From the NCBI RefSeq assembly GCF_021390395.1, contig NZ_JAJUWT010000020.1, positions 145,644-209,643 of the forward strand: a stretch of 64,000 bases of DNA, read 5' to 3'. The first letter of the stretch is position 1. The number at the start of each line of letters is the position of its first letter. Source of the stretch: Saccharothrix sp. S26. Its GTDB lineage: Bacteria; Actinomycetota; Actinomycetes; Mycobacteriales; Pseudonocardiaceae. This document shows, piece by piece, positions 15,830 through 23,081 of the stretch. The notes below the pieces were generated by a model. It was not told where the DNA came from and did not search any database. It saw only the letters and a program-made list of their open reading frames with translations. The translations under genes and the position numbers were made by a program.

Positions 15830-18469
15830 TCAGAGGGCCAGGCGGCGGCGGAGCAGGGTGGCGGTGTGGATCGGGTCGGCCGACGAGCCGTGGCGGACCT
15901 GGGTGCGGCAGCTGAAGCCGTCCGCCACGATCGCCGTGCCCTCGTCGGCCGACCGCACCGCCGGGAACAACGCCTGCTCACCCACCGCCATCGACACGTC
16001 GTAGTGCCCGCGCTCGAACCCGAAGTTGCCCGCCAGGCCGCAGCAGCCCTCCAGCACCGACGCCCGCACCCCGGCCTTGGCCAGCAGCTCGCGGTCGGCG
16101 TCCAGGCCCAGCTCCGCGTACTGGTGGCAGTGCGGCTGCACGACCGCCCGCCCGTCCCCCGCGACCGGCTCCACCAGCGGCGACACGTGCTCGGCGAACG
16201 TGCGCACCGACTCCGCCAGCCGCACCACGTCCGGGTCGTCGCCCGCCACCTCCAGCGCGTCGGACTTCAGGAACGCCGTGCAGCTCGGCTCCAACCCCAC
16301 CACCGGCACCCCGTCGCGCGTCCACGGCCGCAGCACGCGAGCCGTCCGCCGCACCACCCGCCGCGCCACGCCCAGCTGACCGGTCGAGAACCACGTCAAC
16401 CCGCAGCACACCGCGCCCCGCGGCACCTCGACCGCCTGCCCCACGTGACCGAGCACCGCCGCCGCGTCGAACCCGATCCCCGGCTCGAAGTAGTTGGTGA
16501 ACGTGTCGGGGAACAACAGCACCCGCTCGCCCGCGCCGACCGGCGTGAACCGCGACTGGAACGACCGCACGGGCTTGGGCAGCGGCCGTTGCGGCGCCAC
16601 GCCGGCGAACCGCCCCCACCGCGCCGTCACCCGGTTGACCAGGCGCAACCGCAGCCACAGCGGCAGCCACCCCATCGAGTAGTGCGCCGCAGGCCGCACC
16701 CGCCGCCGGTAGTGGTGGTGCAGGAACTCGGCCTTGTAGGTGGCCATGTCCACGTCCACCGGGCAGTCCCGCTTGCACCCCTTGCAGCCCAGGCACAGGT
16801 CCAGCGCGTCCCGGACCTCCTCCGACCGCCATCCGCCGCGCACCACCTGACCGCCCAGCATCTCGAACAGCAGCCGCGCCCGGCCCCGCGTCGAGTGCTT
16901 CTCCTCCCTCGTCACCCGGTAGCTCGGGCACATCACCCCGCCCGAGGTGTTCAGGCACTTGCCCACGCCCACGCACCGCCGCGTCGCCGCCGCCAGGTCG
17001 CCGCCGTCGGCGCGCAGCGCGAGCGCCGCCCGGGTCGGGATCACCGGCGGCGCGACCAGCACGCGCAGGTCTTCGTCCAGCTTCGCGGGCGCGACGATCC
17101 GGCCCGGGTTCATCCGGTTGCCCGGGTCGAACGCCGCCTTGAACCGCCCGAACGCCTCGATCGCGGCCGGCGGGTACATCCGCGGCAGCAGCTCCGACCG
17201 CGCCTGCCCGTCGCCGTGCTCGCCGGACAGCGACCCGCCGTGCGCCACCACCAGGTCCGCCGCGTCCTGAAGGAACGACCGGTGCCCGCGCCGGAAGTCG
17301 AAGTCGATCCGCACGTGCAGGCAGCCCTCGCCGTAGTGGCCGTAGGTGATGCCGCGCCGCCCGTGCCCGGCCAGCAGCGCGTCGAACTCCCGCAGGTAGG
17401 CGCCCAGCCGCTCGGGCGGCACGGCCGCGTCCTCCCACCCCGACCACGCCTCGCCGCCGTCGGGCATCCGGGTCGCCAGCCCCGCGCCGTCCTCCCTCAC
17501 GCGCCACAGCGCGCGCTGCCGTGCCGGATCGGTCACCACCACCGAGTGCGGTGCGAGCGCGGCGGCCCGGTGCGCCACCGAGTCCTCCGCCGCCTCCACG
17601 AACAGCCAGCTCTCGCCGCGGGGCAGCAGCCGCCGCGACTCACCGGCCGCCCGCGCCAGCTCGGCGTTGAGGCCCTCGATCGTGAGCACGTCCAGCTCCC
17701 GCAGCTGGGGGGCCAGGTCGGCGGCGTCGTACGGGCCGTCGAAGCCGAGCACCGCCAGCACCCGGCGCGGCGGAGCCTCCACCAGCGCCACGGTCGCCCC
17801 GAGCACGGTCACGCACGTGCCCTCCGAGCCGACCAGGGCCCGGGTCAGGTCCGGCAGCGCGTCCAGCCGGTAGCCCGACACCCGCCGGTCCAACGCGGGG
17901 AACCACGACAGGTCCACCTCCGGCAGGTCCAGCGGCGGGGGAGTGCGGGTGTCGAACCGGCGCCCGTCGGCCAGCAGCACGTCGAGCGCGCGCACGTTGT
18001 CGCTGGTCTTGCCCCAGGCGACGGAGTGCGCGCCGCACGCGTCGTTGCCGATCATGCCGCCGAGCGTGCAGCGGGAGTGGGTGGACGGGTCGGGCCCGAA
18101 CAGCAGCCCGTGCGGCCGGGCGGCGTCGTTGAGCCGGTCGAGCACCACCCCCGGCTGCACCACCGCGACCCGCTCCACCGGGTCCACCGAGATCACCCGG
18201 TCGAGGTACCGGGAGAAGTCGATCACCAGCCCGGAGCCCGCCGAGTTGCCCGCGATCGAGGTGCCCGCGCCGCGGTTGGTGATCGGCACGCCGTGCGCGA
18301 CGGCCACCCCGACCGCGGCCACCACCCCGTCCACCGACCTCGGCCGCACCACGACCGCGGGCACGTGGCGGTAGTTGGACGCGTCGACGGAGTACAGCGC
18401 GCGGTCGCCGGGGTCGGCGAGCACGTCACCGTCCACCTCGGCGCGGAGTTGTTCGACGAAACCGGTCAC
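15830..18469 (-). CDS. Fused FAD/4Fe-4S 2-hydroxyacid dehydrogenase (D-lactate type)
   Basis: Membrane-peripheral flavoprotein expected to oxidise a 2-hydroxyacid such as D-lactate or glycolate and pass electrons to quinone. The 879 residues contain an FAD-binding PCMH domain (about 30-215), an FAD-oxidase C-terminal domain (about 250-490, ending GNRMNPGRIV), a ferredoxin region with CVGVGKC and CLGCKGCKRDCP clusters (about 515-590) and two cysteine-rich CCG repeats (VCCGL and GCCGLAGNFGFE). This is GlcD, GlcF and the ferredoxin part in one chain, a form common in actinobacteria. GTG 18469 is preferred because it begins at the usual N-terminus; an in-frame ATG at 18538 would add 23 residues. 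It is divergent from fabG1. Confidence 0.85.
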   Translation of the reverse strand: MTGFVEQLRAEVDGDVLADPGDRALYSVDASNYRHVPAVVVRPRSVDGVVAAVGVAVAHGVPITNRGAGTSIAGNSAGSGLVIDFSRYLDRVISVDPVERVAVVQPGVVLDRLNDAARPHGLLFGPDPSTHSRCTLGGMIGNDACGAHSVAWGKTSDNVRALDVLLADGRRFDTRTPPPLDLPEVDLSWFPALDRRVSGYRLDALPDLTRALVGSEGTCVTVLGATVALVEAPPRRVLAVLGFDGPYDAADLAPQLRELDVLTIEGLNAELARAAGESRRLLPRGESWLFVEAAEDSVAHRAAALAPHSVVVTDPARQRALWRVREDGAGLATRMPDGGEAWSGWEDAAVPPERLGAYLREFDALLAGHGRRGITYGHYGEGCLHVRIDFDFRRGHRSFLQDAADLVVAHGGSLSGEHGDGQARSELLPRMYPPAAIEAFGRFKAAFDPGNRMNPGRIVAPAKLDEDLRVLVAPPVIPTRAALALRADGGDLAAATRRCVGVGKCLNTSGGVMCPSYRVTREEKHSTRGRARLLFEMLGGQVVRGGWRSEEVRDALDLCLGCKGCKRDCPVDVDMATYKAEFLHHHYRRRVRPAAHYSMGWLPLWLRLRLVNRVTARWGRFAGVAPQRPLPKPVRSFQSRFTPVGAGERVLLFPDTFTNYFEPGIGFDAAAVLGHVGQAVEVPRGAVCCGLTWFSTGQLGVARRVVRRTARVLRPWTRDGVPVVGLEPSCTAFLKSDALEVAGDDPDVVRLAESVRTFAEHVSPLVEPVAGDGRAVVQPHCHQYAELGLDADRELLAKAGVRASVLEGCCGLAGNFGFERGHYDVSMAVGEQALFPAVRSADEGTAIVADGFSCRTQVRHGSSADPIHTATLLRRRLAL

Positions 18470-18562
18470 GGCCCGATTCTGATCCACCCGGCGGCCGATG
18501 GTGGCGCGCTCGGGGGTACGGGATAGCCTCGCCCGCATCAACCAGCAGCGATGGGAGCTAGC

Positions 18563-19267
18563 GTGTCGAGGTCGGTTCTGGTCACCGGCGGCAACCGGGG
18601 CATCGGTCTGGCGATCGCGCGGGCGTTCGCCGCGCAGGGCGACAAGGTCGCCGTGACGCACCGCGGGTCCGGCGCGCCCGAGGGCCTGCTCGGCGTCAAG
18701 TGCGACGTGACCAGCTCTGCCGAGGTCGACGCGGCGTTCGCCGAGGTCGAGGCGGCGCACGGGCCGGTCGAGGTGGTCGTGGCCAACGCGGGCATCACCG
18801 ACGACACCCTGCTGCTGAGGATGACCGACGAGCAGTTCAGCCGCGTCCTCGACGCCAACCTGACCGGCGCGTTCCGGGTGGCGCAGCGCGCGTCCAGGGG
18901 CATGCTGCGCAAGCGCTACGGCCGGATCGTGTTCATCTCCTCCGTGGTCGGCCTCACCGGCGGCGCGGGCCAGGTCAACTACGCGGCCAGCAAGGCGGGC
19001 CTGGTGGGCGTGGCCCGCTCGATCGCCCGCGAGCTGGGCACGCGCAACATCACCGCGAACGTCGTCGCGCCCGGCTTCATCACCACCGACATGACCGACG
19101 CGCTGCCCGAGGAGCGTCGCCGGCAGATCCTCGCCCAGGTGCCGTCGGGCCGGTACGGCACGACCGAGGAGATCGCCGCCGCCGTCACGTTCCTGGCCTC
19201 CGACGCCGCCGCCTACATCACCGGGGCCGTGCTGCCGGTCGACGGCGGCCTCGGCATGGGCCACTGA
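18563..19267 (+). CDS. fabG1: 3-oxoacyl-ACP reductase, MabA/FabG1 type
   Basis: Reduces beta-ketoacyl-ACP with NADPH in type II fatty acid elongation. From GTG 18563 (Shine-Dalgarno GGGAG at 18553-18557) the protein has 234 residues; an ATG at 18551 is possible but lacks a ribosome site. The Rossmann motif TGGNRGIG is at 8-15. The catalytic tetrad is Asn98, Ser127, Tyr140 and Lys144 (YAASK). The N-terminus (MSRSVLVTGGNRGIGLAIA) and the VTHRGSGAPEGLLGV segment are those of mycobacterial MabA rather than a generic FabG. inhA follows 38 nt downstream, as in mycobacteria, so the pair forms an elongation operon. Confidence 0.95.
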   Translation: MSRSVLVTGGNRGIGLAIARAFAAQGDKVAVTHRGSGAPEGLLGVKCDVTSSAEVDAAFAEVEAAHGPVEVVVANAGITDDTLLLRMTDEQFSRVLDANLTGAFRVAQRASRGMLRKRYGRIVFISSVVGLTGGAGQVNYAASKAGLVGVARSIARELGTRNITANVVAPGFITTDMTDALPEERRRQILAQVPSGRYGTTEEIAAAVTFLASDAAAYITGAVLPVDGGLGMGH

Positions 19268-19305
19268 GCCACCATCAAGCACAACACCTCGGAGGACGGG
19301 TTTCA

Positions 19306-20073
19306 GTGACGGGACTGCTCGAAGGCAAGCGGCTGCTCGTGACCGGCGTGATCACGGACGCGTCGATCGCCTTCCACGTGGCCAGGGTCGCGCAGGAGCA
19401 GGGCGCGCAGGTCGTGCTCACCGGCTTCGGCCGGCTGAGCCTCGTGGAGCGGATCGCCAAGCGCCTGCCGCAGGCCGCGCCGGTGGTCGAGCTCGACGTG
19501 CAGAACCAGGAGCACCTGGACACGCTGGCCGACCGCGTGCGCGAACACGTCGACGGCCTCGACGGCGTGGTGCACGCGATCGGCTACGCCCCGCCGTCGT
19601 GCCTGGGCGCGCCGTTCATGGACGCGCCCTGGGAGGACGTCGCCACGGCCGTGCACATCTCGGCCTACTCCTACAAGGCGCTGGTCCAGGCCACCCTGCC
19701 GCTGATGGGCCGCGGCGCGTCGGTCGTCGGCCTGGACTTCGACGCCCGCCAGGCGTGGCCCGCCTACAACTGGATGGGCCCGGCGAAGGCCGCGTTCGAG
19801 GCGATCAACCGCTACCTGGCCCGCGACCTGGGCCCGGAGGGCATCCGGGTCAACCTGGTCTCGGCCGGCCCCGTGCGCACCATGGCCGCCAAGTCGATCC
19901 CCGGCTTCGCGCAGCTGGAGGCCATGTGGGGCGAGAAGGCCCCGCTGGGCTGGAACGTGGACGACCCGGAGCCGGTCGCCAAGTCGGTGTGCGGGCTGCT
20001 GTCCGACTGGTTCCCCGCCACCACCGGCTCCATGGTGTTCGTGGACGGCGGCGTGCACTTCCTGGGCCTGTAG
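19306..20073 (+). CDS. inhA: NADH-dependent enoyl-ACP reductase InhA
   Basis: Catalyses the last step of each type II fatty acid elongation cycle. The 255 residues align along their length with mycobacterial InhA (269 residues): MTGLLEGKRLLVTGVITDAS at the start, the GLDFD segment with Phe145, and the catalytic Tyr154 and Lys161 in AYNWMGPAK. The substrate loop is about 14 residues shorter than the mycobacterial one, consistent with shorter acyl substrates. The residue equivalent to mycobacterial Ser94 is Ala91 (HAIGYAP). The GTG start has CGGAGGA at 19290-19296. Gene order fabG1-inhA-hemH matches that of Mycobacterium tuberculosis. Confidence 0.95.
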   Translation: MTGLLEGKRLLVTGVITDASIAFHVARVAQEQGAQVVLTGFGRLSLVERIAKRLPQAAPVVELDVQNQEHLDTLADRVREHVDGLDGVVHAIGYAPPSCLGAPFMDAPWEDVATAVHISAYSYKALVQATLPLMGRGASVVGLDFDARQAWPAYNWMGPAKAAFEAINRYLARDLGPEGIRVNLVSAGPVRTMAAKSIPGFAQLEAMWGEKAPLGWNVDDPEPVAKSVCGLLSDWFPATTGSMVFVDGGVHFLGL

Positions 20074-20094
20074 GCGACTGCTGCGCCCGGGGGC

Positions 20095-20135
20095 AGGCGG
20101 CTGCTCGCGTCGGGGTCGGGAGGCGGCTGCTCGCG
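20095..20135. repeat. 15-bp direct repeat after inhA
   Basis: AGGCGGCTGCTCGCG occurs at 20095-20109 and 20121-20135. It lies just before a long palindrome and may belong to the same repetitive element. Confidence 0.5.
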
Positions 20136-20142
20136 CCTGGTA

Positions 20143-20232
20143 GCCGGTTCGCGCCGATTTGACATGGGTTCGGGTGCTTTGGCCTGCCTGGAGTGCCCGT
20201 AAGGGCCCCATGTCAAATCGACGCGAGCCGGC
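20143..20232. repeat. Long imperfect palindrome between inhA and hemH
   Basis: Arms 20143-20168 and 20207-20232 pair over 26 bp with two mismatches around a 38-nt loop. The inner 14 bp (CGATTTGACATGGG with its complement) are perfect. It could act as a terminator or processing hairpin, but its length and lower GC core suggest a REP-like repetitive element. Confidence 0.65.
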
Positions 20233-20325
20233 GTGCGCTCCGGGTGTGGCACGACCGGGTCGGCGTGGGTCCGATCACGCCGACCCGGTTGTGCGGCCGG
20301 TGCGCGGCGGCGCGAGGATGTCCGG

Positions 20326-21354
20326 GTGAGTTACGACGCGCTGCTCTGGCTGTCCTTCGGCGGACCGGAAGGACCCGACGACGTCCGCCCCTTCCTGGAG
20401 AACGTGACCCGGGGTCGGGGTGTCCCGCCCGAGCGGTTGGACGAGGTCGAGCGCCACTACCAGCACTTCGGTGGCGTGTCGCCGATCAACGCGCTCAACC
20501 GGGCCGCGATCGAGGCCGTGCGCGGCCTGGTGGACCTGCCGATCTACTTCGGCAACCGCAACTGGCACCCGATGGTCGAGGACGCGGTGGCGCGGATGAA
20601 GGCCGACGGGGTCGAGCGCGCCCTCGTCTTCCCGACCAGCGCCTACGGCGGCTACTCGGCGTGCCGGCAGTACGACGAGGACATCCTCCGCGCCCGCGCG
20701 GCGGTGCCGGACGCGCCGGAGCTGGTCAAGCTGCGGCAGTTCTTCGACCACCCGCTGTTCGTGGAGTCGTTCGCGGACGCCGTGCGCGCCGCGGCGGCCG
20801 GGTTGCCCGGCGAGGACCGCCGGGTGGTGTTCACCGCGCACTCGGTGCCGGTGTCGGCGGACAAGGCGGCCGGGCCGCCCGACGACGGCGGCCACCTCTA
20901 CTCGCGCCAGGTCGCGGAGGCGTCCCGCCTGGTCGCCGAGGCCGCGGGCGTGGCCGAGTACGACGTGGTGTGGCAGTCGCGGTCCGGGCCGCCGCAGATC
21001 CCGTGGCTCGAGCCGGACATCGTGGACCACCTCGACACCCTCTACGACAAGGGTGTGCGCAACGTGGTCGTCTGCCCGATCGGGTTCGTCAGCGATCACC
21101 TGGAAGTGGTGTGGGATCTTGACACCGAGGCCCGCGAACGCGCCCAGGAGCTGGGCATGGGCTACGCCCGCGCGGCCACGCCCAACGACGACCCGCGGTT
21201 CGCCCGGCTCGTCGCGGAACTGGTCGCCGAGCACGTGTCCGACGCGCCGGCGCGCAAGCTGTCCGACTTCCCGGCCCTGGGCTGCACGGTCGACGGCGCG
21301 TTCTGCGCCACGCGGTGCTGCGAGCCGGCGAAACGCCCGGGAGCGGGCCGGTGA
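20326..21354 (+). CDS. hemH: Ferrochelatase, coproporphyrin type
   Basis: Inserts ferrous iron into coproporphyrin III (the actinobacterial heme route). GTG 20326 with GAGGA at 20314-20318 gives 342 residues; an upstream ATG at 20233 lacks family similarity. The catalytic His172 lies in TAHSVPVS and the acidic metal site around Glu260 in SDHLEVVWDLD. The C-terminus carries Cys320, Cys327, Cys331 and Cys332 (GC-x6-C-x3-CC), which together with Cys113 resemble the [2Fe-2S] ligands of mycobacterial ferrochelatase. It follows fabG1-inhA as in mycobacteria. The GTGA overlap with the next gene suggests co-translation. The newer name cpfC would also fit. Confidence 0.94.
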   Translation: MSYDALLWLSFGGPEGPDDVRPFLENVTRGRGVPPERLDEVERHYQHFGGVSPINALNRAAIEAVRGLVDLPIYFGNRNWHPMVEDAVARMKADGVERALVFPTSAYGGYSACRQYDEDILRARAAVPDAPELVKLRQFFDHPLFVESFADAVRAAAAGLPGEDRRVVFTAHSVPVSADKAAGPPDDGGHLYSRQVAEASRLVAEAAGVAEYDVVWQSRSGPPQIPWLEPDIVDHLDTLYDKGVRNVVVCPIGFVSDHLEVVWDLDTEARERAQELGMGYARAATPNDDPRFARLVAELVAEHVSDAPARKLSDFPALGCTVDGAFCATRCCEPAKRPGAGR

Positions 21355-21824
21355 GCGTGGACTTCAGCTGGTCGCCCCGGCCCGCTGACTGGCGTGACGC
21401 GCTGCGCACCGCCGTGCCGTTGTACCGGTGGGCGCCGTGGTTCGCCGCGGTGCTCGGCGTGCTGGGCGTCGTCGTGCTGGTGATGGGCATGACGTGGGCG
21501 GGCGTGTTCGGGCTCGTGCTGGCTGTGATCATCATCGCACTCGTGCCGGTGGGCACCGCGGTGAACTTCCACAACCACCCCCTCGCCGCGAAGACGGTGA
21601 CCGGCACGGCGGACGCGCACTCGCTGCGGATGTCCGTCGGCGAGGCCGCCCGCAGCGAGCTGAGCTGGGGCGAGCTGCCCGGCTGGGTGGAGACGGCGCG
21701 CGGTTTCGTGCTGAAGACCGGCACGACCGCCGTGTACGCCGTGCCGCACCGCGCGTTCGCCGACGACGAGGCGGTCGGGAAGTTCCGCTCCCTGCTGGTG
21801 GAACACGTCGGCCCGGCGGCCTGA
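21351..21824 (+). CDS. YcxB-like small membrane protein
   Basis: A 157-residue protein with two adjacent membrane segments (about 27-50 and 52-72) followed by a soluble domain of the YcxB-like type (TARGFVLKTGTTAVYAVPHRAF, then FRSLLVEHV). The GTG start at 21351 overlaps the hemH stop by 4 nt. Its function is unknown. Similar small proteins are found in many actinobacteria, and the link to heme synthesis rests only on position. Confidence 0.75.
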   Translation: MSVDFSWSPRPADWRDALRTAVPLYRWAPWFAAVLGVLGVVVLVMGMTWAGVFGLVLAVIIIALVPVGTAVNFHNHPLAAKTVTGTADAHSLRMSVGEAARSELSWGELPGWVETARGFVLKTGTTAVYAVPHRAFADDEAVGKFRSLLVEHVGPAA

Positions 21825-21842
21825 ACCGCCGCAGGGCCCCCG

Positions 21843-21848
21843 TACCCT
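21843..21848 (+). promoter_or_regulatory. -10 box of a leaderless gene
   Basis: TACCCT lies 8 nt before the GTG at 21857, with no Shine-Dalgarno between them. Confidence 0.5.
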
Positions 21849-21856
21849 CGGCAGTC

Positions 21857-22654
21857 GTGTCCTGTGCGAGTGCGACGCTGGTCGTCTGGACGTCAGCCTG
21901 GCTGCATGGTGCGGCCGCGGCCGACGACGTCCTCGACGCCCTGGGGTTCTGGGCCGAGCTGCACGAGGTGGTGGCCGACGACGACGGCACCGCGACGGCG
22001 CTCGACCTGCCCGGCCCCGACGAAGCCCCGGTGGGCCCCGCGCTGCTGCTGGCGTCGCTGCGCCGCGCGTCCGCCACGACGGCCCGGTTGGTCATCCCCG
22101 TGCCCGGTGACGTGCGCGGCCTGGGCGCCAACGGTCCGCTGGGCAAGTCCGCGTTGCGCGCGGGCCAGGCCGCCGTGCTGCCCGACGTGGGCGTGGGGCT
22201 GGTGCCGAAGCTCGTCGCCGACGGCGTGATGCGGTGGACGGTGTTCGACCTGCCCGGCGCGCCGGCCGGCGAGCACGTGCCCATCGGCGAGGCCGAGCAC
22301 GGCCTGGCGTCGGCGATGCGGGAGGCGGCCACCGCGCTGGTGACGCTGGACGTGGCGCGGCACCGGCCGAACGTGCGGGCCGAGATCGCCGCCCTGTCCG
22401 CGGAGCACGCCGCGCTGGAGTGGCCCGCCGGGATGCCGTCCCGGGCGCTGCGCGTGCTCCAGCGTGCCGCCGAGGTCGCCGCGATCCTCACCGTGGCGGC
22501 GTCCGACGCGCCCGGCGGAGCCGTCTCGGCGACCGCGACGAGGGCGCGGGACGAGGCGTTGCGGCCGTTGTCCGAGGCGGTGCGGCGGGCTCGGCTCGCG
22601 GCCGTGGACGAAGCCGTGCGCGTCCTTTCGGACCAGGGGGCCGGCCGCCATTAG
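21857..22654 (+). CDS. Conserved actinobacterial protein of unknown function
   Basis: A 265-residue soluble protein that I do not assign to a characterised family. It is rich in Ala, Val and Leu, with a likely alpha/beta N-terminal domain (LVVWTSAWLHGAAAADDVLDAL, then RLVIPVPGDVRGLG) and a mostly helical C-terminal half (about 155-265) that may form a helical bundle. M. tuberculosis also has a conserved hypothetical protein near hemH, so it may be a counterpart. GTG 21857 is chosen because of the -10 box directly upstream. Confidence 0.7.
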   Translation: MSCASATLVVWTSAWLHGAAAADDVLDALGFWAELHEVVADDDGTATALDLPGPDEAPVGPALLLASLRRASATTARLVIPVPGDVRGLGANGPLGKSALRAGQAAVLPDVGVGLVPKLVADGVMRWTVFDLPGAPAGEHVPIGEAEHGLASAMREAATALVTLDVARHRPNVRAEIAALSAEHAALEWPAGMPSRALRVLQRAAEVAAILTVAASDAPGGAVSATATRARDEALRPLSEAVRRARLAAVDEAVRVLSDQGAGRH

Positions 22655-22666
22655 GCGGTGACTGCC

Positions 22667-22680
22667 GTCGAATATTCGAC
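22667..22680. promoter_or_regulatory. Perfect palindrome GTCGAATATTCGAC, copy 1
   Basis: A 14-bp perfect palindrome with AT-rich core, extended by TGCC on the left and AGGCA on the right. An identical copy lies 65 bp away. It is probably a dimeric regulator site; the regulator is unknown. Confidence 0.5.
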
Positions 22681-22731
22681 AGGCATTCGGTGATCTTCGA
22701 AATGGCCGCTGATCGGGTTGCGCAAATCGCA

Positions 22732-22745
22732 GTCGAATATTCGAC
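22732..22745. promoter_or_regulatory. Perfect palindrome GTCGAATATTCGAC, copy 2
   Basis: Identical to the copy at 22667-22680. It lies about 340 bp upstream of the GH6 start codon. Confidence 0.5.
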
Positions 22746-22814
22746 GGCGAGGTTGCTCCGAGGCTGTGCCGGCTTTCGGCTGAACAGGTGATCCGAGCGG
22801 ACACCGTTCGCGCT

Positions 22815-22828
22815 CCGAATCGATTCGG
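22815..22828. promoter_or_regulatory. Perfect palindrome CCGAATCGATTCGG
   Basis: A 14-bp palindrome with a central CG, as in LacI/GalR operators, upstream of the CebR-type boxes of the GH6 gene. It shares GAA/TTC half-sites with the repressor sites at 5456-9235 but differs at the ends. Confidence 0.45.
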
Positions 22829-22977
22829 TCTGAAGCCGCGCCAGCAATCCCATCGGTGGCTGAAGTACTGTTGCCGCAGGTCAACGGGCCTCGAGCAGGG
22901 TACGTGCACGGGTATAGCGACGGATTATGTCCAGGTCAACCCCTCGTCAACACGAGGTGTCGTGCGTTACGGTACGT

Positions 22978-22993
22978 CTGGGAGCGCTCCCAG
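22978..22993. promoter_or_regulatory. CebR box 1 (cellulose-utilisation operator)
   Basis: CTGGGAGCGCTCCCAG contains the exact 14-bp TGGGAGCGCTCCCA palindrome bound by CebR, the cellobiose/cellotriose-responsive LacI-family repressor of Streptomyces. CebR itself is not encoded in this window. Confidence 0.88.
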
Positions 22994-23036
22994 TCAGCCG
23001 TTTCGGTCTCGCGTCGAACCCGGTCCGGCGAATTCG

Positions 23037-23052
23037 CTGGGAGCGCTCCCAG
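23037..23052. promoter_or_regulatory. CebR box 2
   Basis: Second identical 16-bp copy of the CebR palindrome, 59 bp downstream of the first and 30 bp before the GH6 start codon. A pair at this spacing could permit cooperative binding. Confidence 0.88.
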
Positions 23053-23081
23053 ATGGCGGGTTGCTCGCAAGGAGGCGATGC

